Origin: Acidobacteriota bacterium | GTDB lineage: Bacteria; Acidobacteriota; Terriglobia; UBA7540 | Assembly (NCBI GenBank): GCA_003171295.1 | Contig: PMYF01000593.1 | Location: 208-14,706, forward strand | DNA: 14,499 nucleotides | Reading direction: 5' to 3' | Shown: piece after piece, positions 1-6,093 of the stretch | How the letters are laid out: each line of letters opens with the position of its first letter | Position numbering within the stretch: position 1 is the stretch's first letter | Program-made: the position numbers and the translations under genes | Notes under the pieces: generated by a model | What the model was told of the DNA's origin: nothing | Seen by the model: only the letters and a program-made list of their open reading frames with translations | Database searches by the model: none

Positions 1-363
1 GCTCGTCTCCTTCCCGGCGTCCTGTATTATGGAGGTGACGGGACCGTGGAAGAAGACCACCGTCTTGGGTCGGACAGCAGGGATTTCGAACGTCAAGTCC
101 CACATGTCCTCCCGGACTATCAGTATCCCGCCCTCGTCCATACGGGGCTTCCCGTCCTTGAGGACGGCTTGGGGTATCGGCTTCCGGGCTTCCTCTTCCC
201 GCTCACGGAGTTCCTCAAACCACTCCTCGTCCTCCTGGCGATGCCTCAAGATTTCCTCTTCTTTCTCTGGCGAGAGCGACGGCGCTGGTAGCGCTTCCCT
301 GGTAGACTTCAACTGATAGCTTTCACTGGTAGGTTTACTGATAGGCTTTGTAGCTCCAGGGAG
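1..363 (-). CDS. Partial unidentified ORF, charged coiled-coil-like, running off the window edge
   Basis: I do not recognise this protein. Reading the minus strand, a frame is open from just after a TAG at 366-364 to base 1, so its 3' end lies outside the window. It has a flexible Pro/Ser/Thr-rich start, then a very acidic and basic stretch (EKEEEILRHRQEDEEWFEEL and on) that would form a helix or coiled coil, then a mixed segment including GGILIVREDMWDLTFEIP. There is no ATG near its start. A TTG at 312-310 is possible but has no clear Shine-Dalgarno. It overlaps the end of the upstream HTH ORF in a different frame, so it may be the C-terminal part of that same protein after a frameshift. The function is unknown. 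Confidence 0.4.
285..344. repeat. Iteron-like array: five CTGRTAG heptamers
   Basis: Five direct copies of CTGRTAG on the plus strand start at 285, 299, 313, 326 and 338. The first, second and fourth read CTGGTAG, the third and fifth CTGATAG. The steps are 14, 14, 13 and 12 bp, slightly over one helical turn and not multiples of three, so this is not simply a repeated peptide. The array lies at the junction of two minus-strand ORFs, next to an HTH protein of replication-initiator type. It could be a protein-binding array (iterons or operators). The repeats are seen directly; the role is inferred. Confidence 0.5.
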
Positions 364-781
364 CTACCCCTGGTCTCCTGGGAATACCTTTGAACACTTC
401 CTTATTGCCCACAGGGATAACTTCCCGCAGGAGGTATTTGGTGGTGCTTCCCTCCCGCTGTCTGCTGTTGACGGTCTTGAAGAACCCAAGGTACTCAAGC
501 CAAGCGAGCGCCCGCTTGACCGTGGCGGGGCTATGGCCCGACTCCCTGGCAATCGTCCCGATGCTCGGCCATGAGAAGCCTTCCGTCTTGGCGTGATCGG
601 CCCGCGCCATCGCCACGGTCTTGATGGCGACCGGGGAGATGGCCTTGCCTTTCGGCTCGCCTGCCGTCCCGGCCGTCCTGCCCTCGGGAATCTCCGTGTT
701 GTCCACCGCGTGCTTGTGGCTATACACTCTGCGCCTCCCCGGCCTTCCTGTCCCTCCGGCGAAGCCCGTTCTTCTTGGCAA
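335..781 (-). CDS. Winged-helix/HTH protein, phage or plasmid replication-like
   Basis: The middle of this ORF reads as a winged helix-turn-helix: SWPSIGTIARESGHSPATVK, then RALAWLEYLGFFKTVNSRQR and a turn into TTKYLL. This is the pattern of HTH_36-type domains found in phage and plasmid replication or partition proteins, where the first helix pair checks DNA and the wing follows the FF/VNSR segment. The first 60 residues are low-complexity and basic. The only start at the 5' end is a TTG at 781 without a good ribosome site, and the ORF overlaps the upstream 65-residue ORF by 62 nt. The true gene may therefore begin upstream in another frame, or be a frameshifted remnant. Assignment to a replication protein is by domain type only. 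Confidence 0.45.
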   Translation of the reverse strand: MPRRTGFAGGTGRPGRRRVYSHKHAVDNTEIPEGRTAGTAGEPKGKAISPVAIKTVAMARADHAKTEGFSWPSIGTIARESGHSPATVKRALAWLEYLGFFKTVNSRQREGSTTKYLLREVIPVGNKEVFKGIPRRPGVAPWSYKAYQ

Positions 782-917
782 TCTGGTAGACCGTAGAGAT
801 TGTGGTTTGGTTCTTGACGGCCACGGTCTGGAGCGTGAGTTTCCCCTCCCACAGGTCCCGGATAATGTTCTCTTTCATTTCCGGCCTGAATTTATTAACT
901 CGATTTTCTAAGTCCAT
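720..917 (-). CDS. Small helix-turn-helix protein (65 aa)
   Basis: A short basic protein starts MDLENRVNKFRPEMKENIIR, followed by LWEGKLTLQTVAVKNQTTIS and TVYQIAKKNGLRR. The spacing fits one helix-turn-helix, with the turn at KNQTT and recognition helix STVYQIAKKN, like the short HTH heads of transposase or Xre-like families. The start is well supported: ATG at 917-915 lies 5 nt after the purine-rich AGAGGAG at 929-923, the best ribosome site in this part of the window. Its 3' end overlaps the next ORF by 62 nt in another frame. Either the two are translationally coupled, or they were one protein split by an indel in 720-781. The DNA-binding role is inferred. Confidence 0.5.
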   Translation of the reverse strand: MDLENRVNKFRPEMKENIIRDLWEGKLTLQTVAVKNQTTISTVYQIAKKNGLRRRDRKAGEAQSV

Positions 918-1546
918 TTCATCTCCTCTTTCGTTCGCTTATCACTCCGTACAAGAAATAGTTTCCGTAGTTTGAATATTCCATTTACCCCCCTCTGACC
1001 GCAGAAATTGGAGTGCAATGGACCAGGCGTTACATGCAACGATATGAAACTACATGGCCAAACCTTATTTTCCTGGCTACTGATGGTTTCTGTTCAAGTG
1101 TAGCCCGCATCTTTTTGCGTTAACTGGTGAACTGGTGTTTGAGGGGGGAGTTCCAGGGACTTTTGTTGAAATGGTTGGACTCAGGTCTGCTTGACCTCAC
1201 TTGGGGGCCTTCTTCGCCGGAATGAACTCCAGCCACGCCGTCAAAGCAGACACAAAGGCTTCCTCCTGCTCAATGGTGTGACTCGGGCTGTGGGGTTTAA
1301 TACGACGAACCAAGTCACGGTCCCGGCGACCCCAGCGGCGTTCGGCTTCGCTGTCACGCTGAAATTCGACGACAAGAGAATGCGTGCAATATCCGCCTCT
1401 GAATTGGCCCACGCCTGTAGCTGCTACTTAGATGCAGCGATAATAACAATTCGGGTAAACGACAAAAATGAACTACGTACGCCAATTATGGGAGCAACTT
1501 TCGCCGCACGGATTTCTGCTCCCAACTTCTAATGCGAGGTACGCAA
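918..1546. other. Gene-poor stretch, one weak ORF
   Basis: No convincing gene is visible. The only candidate is a minus-strand frame at 1412-1197 (71 codons from a GTG) ending LTAWLEFIPAKKAPK. It has a coding-like mix of charged residues but no recognisable domain and no ribosome site, and may be a C-terminal remnant. The overlapping plus-strand frame 1191-1532 shows no domain. The part nearest 917 should contain the promoter of the minus-strand HTH gene, but I could not fix a -35/-10 pair. Confidence 0.3.
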
Positions 1547-2272
1547 ATGCAAGGCACAATGGTTGAAATGGTCGAAAACGCTATCATCCCGGAGGCGGAC
1601 CCCGAGGCCCAGGCCGGCACGACTTAAGCTGACGACAGCACAATTGAAAACCAGCTAACGCAGGAAATCTTCGACCTCTGGTCGAACCATGTTCGACTGA
1701 GCGCCAACCGCAAGACGACAGCCAAGGAACTGCGCCAAATCCGTGTAAGCCTGGCGGAGAGATTGGCCGCAATGAAATCCCTATTGTTCCATCCCGGAGG
1801 AGGCGGGCAGTGGAGGTCGTGGTTGCGAGAGAGGGGAATCCCGCGCAGCACTGCTGACCGCTTCGTCGCCCGGCACGCCGAAACGCTATGCAGTCACAAT
1901 GACAATGTGCCCACTGGGGCAATTTCCGAACCAGCAAAGCCGACCGCCGACAAGCTGGCCGAGGCTGTGTGGTCTGCTCTAAGGAATGTGCTGACCGCGG
2001 GCGAGTCCGTCGTCCAGTTCATCGGCTGCATCGCGAAGGTTTCTGGTGTCGCCGACGAGTGGCGCGAGGAGGGGTTGGTGATTCTCAATGCGATCCCCGA
2101 AGCTGCCGATGGATTGCCCGGTTCGGCTTCGCCGCAAAGTGACCCGGCTTCTCAGCCCTCCGATGACGGCGATGCCGAGGGCGCGGAGCCTGCGGCAGAG
2201 ACAGCGACCGCAACTCCGGCGAACGAGGCACTTGCTGGCGTTACCGAAGGGCACATGGAAGAAGTGCTGTAA
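1547..2272 (+). pseudogene. Mobile-element-type hypothetical gene interrupted by in-frame TAA
   Basis: A start ATG at 1547 follows GAGGT (1536-1540) by six nt, a believable ribosome site. The frame reads MQGTMVEMVENAIIPEADPE and on to a TAA at 1625-1627, then continues open in the same frame to 2272. Past the stop it reads ENQLTQEIFDLWSNHVRLSA, a helical charged stretch, then GGGGQWRSWLRERGIPRSTA followed by DRFVARHAETL, and finally an acidic Ala/Pro-rich tail. The central part resembles small proteins next to mobile elements in soil bacteria in which a lysine/glutamate-rich helix precedes a W-x-x-W-L-x-x-x-x-IPRSTA-x-R motif. I cannot name a family with certainty. Translation from a TTG at 1763 could still give a 169-residue product. 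Most likely a gene inactivated by one nonsense mutation. Confidence 0.5.
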
Positions 2273-2468
2273 TCCCCATCGTGGGCCGAGGGTCATCGGG
2301 CCAAGAATTCGGAAGAATGCCCGGACACTTGACGCTCGGCCCCTTCGCCTGAACTTATGCTCTCTTCTTCGTGTGCGCATTCTCCCAAATCGACATCTCC
2401 GCGGAGTTAAAAGACAACTCCACGCAACCTGCTTGCACTCTTATTGGGTCGTGAGTAGGATAAACTTC
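2273..2468 (+). promoter_or_regulatory. Leader of the desulfurase remnant with candidate promoter at 2433-2461
   Basis: This gap contains no gene. TTGCAC (2433-2438) and TAGGAT (2456-2461) are 17 nt apart and each match four of six positions of the sigma-70 consensus, just before the cysteine desulfurase start. The same AGGA (2457-2460) could serve as Shine-Dalgarno for the GTG at 2469, eight nt downstream, so the two readings compete. An open frame extends upstream of 2451 but has no desulfurase similarity and is not part of the gene. Confidence 0.3.
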
Positions 2469-2712
2469 GTGATCTACCTCGACCACAACGCGACGACGCC
2501 GATCCCGCCGGAAGTACTGGAAGCGATGATGCCGTACCTGACGACGGAATGGGGCAATCCGTCGAGCGCTTACAAAATCGGCGCAAAACTTAAGTCGGTG
2601 ATCGAAACCGCCCGCGAACAGGTGGCGGAGTTGATTGGAGCGCCTTCGCGGGACGTGATTTTCACTTCATGCGCGATGGAAAGCAACAATGCCGCCATCG
2701 CGGCGGCGCTCC

Positions 2713-2777
2713 GTGCCACGGGCGTCCCGCCCGTGAGTGGCCCCGACACGAATTCACGGGCGGGACGCCCAAGGCAC
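2713..2777. repeat. Intragenic palindromic element inside the desulfurase
   Basis: Two 24-nt arms (2713-2736 and 2754-2777) are inverted repeats with 22 matching positions, around a 17-nt loop. The core arm is GGGCGTCCCGCCCGTGA. It adds about 22 codons (TGVPPVSGP ... RAGRPRHA) in frame between two conserved desulfurase blocks, where relatives have only a few residues. This is the signature of a small mobile palindrome that has entered a coding region without breaking the frame. Confidence 0.8.
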
Positions 2778-3154
2778 GCCAAGCGGCATATCATCACGTC
2801 GCATGTGGAACATTCCTCGGTGCTGAATTACTGCATGGCGCTAGAGAAGGAGGGCTACCGCGCCACCTACTTGCCGGTTGACCGCGAGGGCTTATTGAAT
2901 TTGGCCGACCTGGAAGCTGCCATCACGGATGAGATCGCTGTGGTGTCGCTGATGTGGGCGAATAACGAAACGGGTGTGTTGTTCCCTGTCGAGTCAATCG
3001 CGGAAATCTGCCGGTCGCGGGGCGTGCTGTATCACTGCGATGCGGTGCAGGCGGCTGGCAAGGTGGAGATTGACGTGCGAAAGGTTCCGGCGGATTACGT
3101 TTCGCTGACCGGCCACAAGTTTCACGCGCCGAAAGGGATTGGCGCGCGGAACTT

Positions 3155-3173
3155 GTCCCGATGGAATCGGGAC
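3155..3173. repeat. Second short intragenic palindrome in the desulfurase
   Basis: GTCCCGAT (3155-3162) and ATCGGGAC (3166-3173) form a perfect 8-bp inverted repeat with a 3-nt loop. It encodes NLSRWNRD within the conserved GIGA...RRKSPFSPLVYGGHQ segment, adding about seven residues in frame. Its sequence is unrelated to the palindrome at 2713-2777, so it belongs to another repeat type. Confidence 0.65.
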
Positions 3174-3330
3174 GTCCGGCGCAAATCGCCATTTTCGCCG
3201 TTGGTCTACGGCGGGCATCAAGAGCGCGACCGGCGAGGAGGCACGGAAAGCGTGCCGCTGATTGTGGGCATGGGAAAAGCCGCCCACCTAGCCCGCAAAC
3301 ATCTACCGGGTTATGAGAAGAAAGTGCGCC

Positions 3331-3596
3331 CTCGTAGCGGCGAGTTTACCTCGCCAATATGCCGGCGTAAAGCCGCCGTTACCATCGAGCGTAGCGCGGA
3401 CCCGTTCCCTAGGTCTGCGGCTTTTACGTCCAAATCCTCGTGTTAATGACCGGGCGAAGTTTGCGACCCATTTACGCGCGATGCTTGTGCGCAGGCAGTA
3501 GCGAACGGAACGGCAGAGCACGGGTGGGGACGAAGAACCGCGGACCTCAAGAACAGGCCCGCGCTACGCTGGCTAAGCTGCACCTCGGGCCTTCAG
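3331..3596. repeat. Palindrome-rich mosaic replacing the desulfurase 3' end
   Basis: The segment between the last desulfurase residues and the WD40 remnant has no gene. It contains GGCGAG-TTTAC-CTCGCC (3339-3355), CGGCG-N6-CGCCG (3363-3378), and two inverted copies of a roughly 38-bp element. The first copy is at 3387-3424 on the plus strand (AGCGTAGCGCGGACC, then AGGTCTGCGG). The second is at 3535-3572 on the minus strand (AGCGTAGCGCGGGCC, then AGGTCCGCGG). About three quarters of positions agree by eye. The clustering suggests repeated insertion or recombination. Confidence 0.6.
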
Positions 3597-4211
3597 TCAT
3601 TGAAGGATGGTGCCCCCGCCATCCGGCATTTTGACTTCCAGTCCCTTAGCTCCGACTAGCTGCAATCCTTGGCAAACCATCCGCACGCTTATCGTGCGCA
3701 TGCACTGACCGACGGTGGCGCTTTTTGGGTCTACATCCCACACACGTACGGTTGAGTCCCAGCTCCCACTTATTATGGTTCTCCCATCTGGATTCCACTG
3801 CACTGCAGAGACGGTGTCATCGTGTCCTGTAAGGCGGCGCAATTCCTTCCCATTCCGCACATCGAAGATGCGCAGTGTATTGTCCCGCGCACCGCAAACG
3901 ACTTTGCTCCCATCAGGGCTAAGCCCGATCGTCTCAAATGTCATCGGAATGGTAAACGACTTTATTCTCCTCGATCTCCTTGCCCCCCAGATTTGAATAT
4001 GACTTTGTCTGCCCCCCTCGAAAAGGCCCGCAAGCACCGTGCCGGCAGCGTTGATGCAAATGCCATGTGGCCAATATATCCGCGGCGCACGGACTCTCAA
4101 TTGTACGACCAATCGAATGATCGTTTTTCCGCTTGACAGGTCCAGACGGACTTATGTATAAAGTTTCTGCCATTGTTCTCAGCATTTGGCACATAAGGCA
4201 TCATACGGGCC
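3597..4211 (-). pseudogene. C-terminal remnant of a WD40 repeat protein
   Basis: The minus frame 4151-3597 encodes at least two WD40 blades: PMTFETIGLSPDGSKVVCGA with RDNTLRIFDVRNGKELRRLT, then GHDDTVSAVQWNPDGRTIIS with GSWDSTVRVWDVD. An earlier, weaker blade includes LDLSSGKTIIRL, where the usual Trp before Asp is missing. The protein ends MVCQGLQLVGAKGLEVKMPD plus a few residues, an ending like that of STAND/NB-ARC or TIR proteins with C-terminal WD40 propellers. That link is by resemblance only. A TAA at 4154-4152 blocks the frame upstream, and matching residues continue weakly in other frames to about 4211, where an IS6-type end begins. No start or ATPase domain remains. Confidence 0.65.
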
Positions 4212-4683
4212 GGATGTGTTGCAAAGATTAAGAGAGGACAAAGAGAGATCCGAAACAGGTGACATAGCTGTGAGGTCAGGCGGTGAGGCCGAACACCCGT
4301 TCGATGAATCGGTTCTGCGTTCGGACGTCGCCCTTTACCCACCGAACTTGTCCCTTCCGAATCTTGTGCATCGCCTCGTAGCTTTGAATCGTCCTCCCCG
4401 CACAACTGAACTGGCGAATATGTTGCTTGGCACGGATCCGTTTCTTGATGGCGCGGTGATTGTCGCAGCAACATGCGAAATTCCTTGTCGGACTCCGCGG
4501 GGGTCGGGTGCGAGTGGAGCACCGGCTGGACGGGAGCTTGGCGGTGAAGTTTCGCCAGCACGGCCTGACGCTGGCGGAGTGCCAGCCTTGACCGAAAACG
4601 ACCCCATGCCCGAAGCCGGTAAGGGCGCAGAAGCCTCGACCGAAGGCTGCATACAATTGGATGAAAGATTTCAATCTGCACAA
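4212..4683. mobile_element. IS6-family insertion sequence remnant, one end only
   Basis: The plus strand at 4212-4230 reads GGATGTGTTGCAAAGATTA, which fits the GGNNCTGTTGCAAA pattern of IS6-family terminal repeats with one mismatch in the conserved part. It lies about 50 bp beyond the stop of a minus-strand IS6-like transposase remnant, the expected place for the transposase-distal end. I found no matching inverted end on the other side up to 4871. The element is thus truncated, and it appears to cut the WD40 gene. Confidence 0.55.
4276..4683 (-). pseudogene. IS6-family DDE transposase, degenerate
   Basis: The last 60 residues are clear: NHRAIKKRIRAKQHIRQFSC, AGRTIQSYEAMHKIRKGQVR, WVKGDVRTQNRFIERVFGLT. 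The (D)HRAIKKR motif holds the end of the DDE catalytic core, and the RTIQ-YEAMH-IRKGQVRW tail is the usual IS6/IS240-type C-terminus. Upstream of it, in any of the three frames, the sequence no longer reads as the RNase H fold. The first two catalytic aspartates and the N-terminal DNA-binding domain cannot be seen. At 135 residues it is shorter than the usual 220-240, and it is surely inactive. Confidence 0.65.
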
Positions 4684-4760
4684 GAGTCTACCGTGGCGGG
4701 CGATTCTGGCACCGGAGAGGGCCGATGTCCGGCGTAAGACCGGGTAAGGGGGCGGCGTTT

Positions 4761-4811
4761 TTTGGCGGCTAACCTCCGTCGTCCTATGGGCTCCTCCGGT
4801 TAACCGCCAAA
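4761..4811. repeat. Imperfect inverted repeat in the gap before IS630
   Basis: TTTGGCGGCTAACC (4761-4774) and GGTTAACCGCCAAA (4798-4811) are inverted copies with one mismatch and a 23-nt loop. There is no T-run after it, so it is not a standard terminator. It could be the folded end of a lost element. Confidence 0.5.
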
Positions 4812-4840
4812 GAGCAAAAAGCGGAACTTTCTACTTTGCC

Positions 4841-4869
4841 TTGACAGGGTAACTTAACGTAAGTAGTAC
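4841..4869 (+). promoter_or_regulatory. Candidate promoter, originally facing the TonB receptor gene
   Basis: A perfect TTGACA (4841-4846) is followed after 17 nt by TAGTAC (4864-4869), a weaker -10 box. The IS630 element begins three bases later. If the IS is removed mentally, this promoter would sit about 65 nt upstream of the receptor ATG. The boxes are seen; their use is inferred. Confidence 0.4.
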
Positions 4870-4871
4870 TA

Positions 4872-4901
4872 GTGTCCTGAGTCACAAGTTCGCTTAACAA
4901 A
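4872..4901 (+). repeat. IS630 left terminal inverted repeat
   Basis: It matches the complement of 6001-6029 over about 30 nt, with a mismatch at the 15th base after the TA and small differences at the inner end. Confidence 0.9.
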
Positions 4902-4943
4902 TGGCAGTTCCCGTGCATTGGGTTTATAACAAGGAGGAGCCCG

Positions 4944-6032
4944 ATGCCACGAGGACGTCCTGTACCGAAATTGAGTTTGACTGTCGAAGAGCGAGAAACC
5001 TTGCAGCGCTAGGGGCGTCGGCCCAAAACGGCTCAAGCGCTGGCATTGCGAGCGCGCATCGTACTGGCCTGCGCGGAGGAAAGAAGCAACACCGAAGTGA
5101 GCGCGGCCCTGCGATTGTGTAAGCAAACCGTGGGCAAGTGGCGAGGCCGATTCGTCGCCCAGCGCCTGGATGGGCTGCTGGACGAACCCCGCCCGGGAGC
5201 GCCGCGCGAGATCAGCGACGCGCAGGTGGAACACGTATTGACCGTGACGCTGGAATCGATGCCATCCAACGCGACGCACTGGAGCACCCGACTGCTGGCG
5301 CGGCGTTGCGGGATGAGCCAGAGCGCTGTCAGCCGGATCTGGCGCGCCTTCGCCCTGCAGCCCCACCGGAGCGAAACCTTCAAGCTGTCGCGCGACCCGC
5401 TGTTCATCGAAAAAGTCCGGGACATCGTGGGACTCTATCTGAACCCGCCGGAACGGGCCTTGGTGCTGTGCATAGATGAAAAAGCACAGATCCAAGCCTT
5501 GGACCGAACGCAACCTTTGCTTCCCATGCGACCGGGACAGATCGAGCGCCGAATTCACGACTACGAACGCCACGGTACCACGTCGCTGTTTGCCGCTCTG
5601 GAGATGGCCAGCGGCCAAGTCATGGGCGAGTGCCATCGTCGGCATCGCGCGCTCGAGTTCCGCCAGTTTCTTGACACGGTCGATGCCGCGACGCCGGCCG
5701 AACTGGACGTGCACCTGATTCTGGATAACTATGGCACCCACAAGACGCCCTTGATTCAACGCTGGCGGGTGCGCCATCCTCGCTACCATTGGCACTTTAC
5801 TCCCACCGGCTCGTCCTGGATCAACTTGGTCGAGCGCTGGTTCGCCACCCTGACGGAACGACAACTCCGTCGCGGCGCACATCGCAGCACCCCGGAACTG
5901 GAGGCAGCTTTGCGGCATTACGTGGAAACCTATAACCAAGACCCCAAACCTTTCGTTTGGACCAAAACGGCTGACCAAATCCTGGCAGCCGTGGCCCGCT
6001 TTTGTAAGCGAACTTCTGACTCAGGACACTAG
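4944..6032 (+). pseudogene. IS630-family transposase with an amber stop at codon 23
   Basis: The start ATG at 4944 follows a strong AAGGAGGAG (4931-4939). The reading begins MPRGRPVPKLSLTVEERETL, then QR and a TAG at 5010-5012, then GRRPKTAQALALRARIVLAC in the same frame. The N-terminal HTH region (VSAALRLCKQTVGKWRGRF) and a second HTH (LARRCGMSQSAVSRIWRAF) are intact. The catalytic triad is visible: D178 in LCIDEKAQ, D261 in LILDNYGTHK, and E297 in WINLVERWF, with 35 residues between the last two as in D-D-35-E enzymes. Full length would be 362 residues, normal for the family. TGG-to-TAG is a simple explanation. A shorter product starting near 5046 is possible. The stop codon uses the duplicated TA plus the first flanking base. 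Confidence 0.88.
6001..6029 (-). repeat. IS630 right terminal inverted repeat
   Basis: Inverted copy of 4872-4901. It lies entirely within the last codons of the transposase (the C-terminus CKRTSDSGH is encoded by the repeat). Confidence 0.9.
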
Positions 6033-6047
6033 GTGGCCGAAAATATC

Positions 6048-6064
6048 CTGCCAGAAAATGGCAG
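6048..6064. promoter_or_regulatory. Palindrome in the TonB receptor leader
   Basis: CTGCCA-GAAAA-TGGCAG is a perfect 6-bp inverted repeat with a 5-nt spacer, located between the IS630 end and the receptor ATG. The size fits a dimeric regulator's operator or a short leader hairpin. Confidence 0.35.
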
Positions 6065-6093
6065 AATCCTACGACAAAAGTACTGGAGGCAAC

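Larger units (their letters stand above)
2469..3446 (+). pseudogene. Cysteine desulfurase (NifS/IscS-like), truncated
   Basis: The product would be a PLP enzyme of class V aminotransferase fold that takes sulfur from cysteine for Fe-S clusters or tRNA thiolation. The start is a GTG giving VIYLDHNATTPIPPEV, the standard N-terminus of the family; a GTG at 2451 is the alternative. Clear motifs follow: NPSSAYKIG, FTSCAMESNNAA, HVEHSSVLNYC, WANNETGVLFPVESIAEICR, HCDAVQAAGK, SLTGHKFHAPKGIG with the PLP lysine (K217), and GGHQERDRRGGTESVP. Similarity stops after about GYEKKVRP (near 3332). The C-terminal part with the mobile catalytic cysteine loop is absent, and unrelated codons continue to 3446. 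Two in-frame palindromic segments are inserted, between AALR and KRHIITS and between GIGA and RRKSPF. The enzyme would be unable to transfer sulfur, so I call a pseudogene. Confidence 0.8.
4872..6029 (+). mobile_element. Complete IS630-family insertion sequence (1158 bp)
   Basis: The left inverted repeat (4872-4901) starts GTGTCCTGAGTCACAAGTTC and the right one (6001-6029) is its complement with a few mismatches (GTGTCCTGAGTCAGAAGTTC). Both ends are flanked by TA (4870-4871 and 6030-6031), the duplication typical of IS630/Tc1-mariner elements. The rebuilt target is C-TA-G (4869, TA, 6032), the preferred site reported for IS630. The element holds one transposase gene in the plus direction. It lies between a truncated IS6 remnant and the TonB receptor gene. 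Confidence 0.92.

Noticed and set aside
285..344. CRISPR array
   Set aside because: The repeat unit is only seven bases at 12-14 bp steps, far too short for repeat-spacer structure, and no cas genes are present.
1191..1532. 113-codon plus-strand ORF
   Set aside because: No recognisable domain, no good ribosome site, and it overlaps an equally weak minus-strand frame.
2331..2361. Promoter TTGACG...TATGCT upstream of the desulfurase
   Set aside because: The spacing of 21 nt is too long; TTGCAC-17-TAGGAT is the better pair.
2088..2468. N-terminal extension of the desulfurase frame
   Set aside because: The upstream residues are Arg-rich and unlike the family; the conserved VIYLDHNATTP start is at 2469, and the region overlaps the preceding gene.
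4186..4737. 183-codon plus-strand frame across the IS6 remnant
   Set aside because: It runs antisense to the recognisable transposase C-terminus and shows no domain.
4660..4740. Short plus-strand peptide ending NLHKSLPWRAILAPERAD followed by VRRKTG and a stop
   Set aside because: It looks somewhat coding but is too short and matches no family I can name.
4761..4811. Integron attC-like site
   Set aside because: The TAAC/GTTA boxes suggested attC, but the flanking bases do not fit RYYYAAC and GTTRRRY, and no integrase or cassette is nearby.
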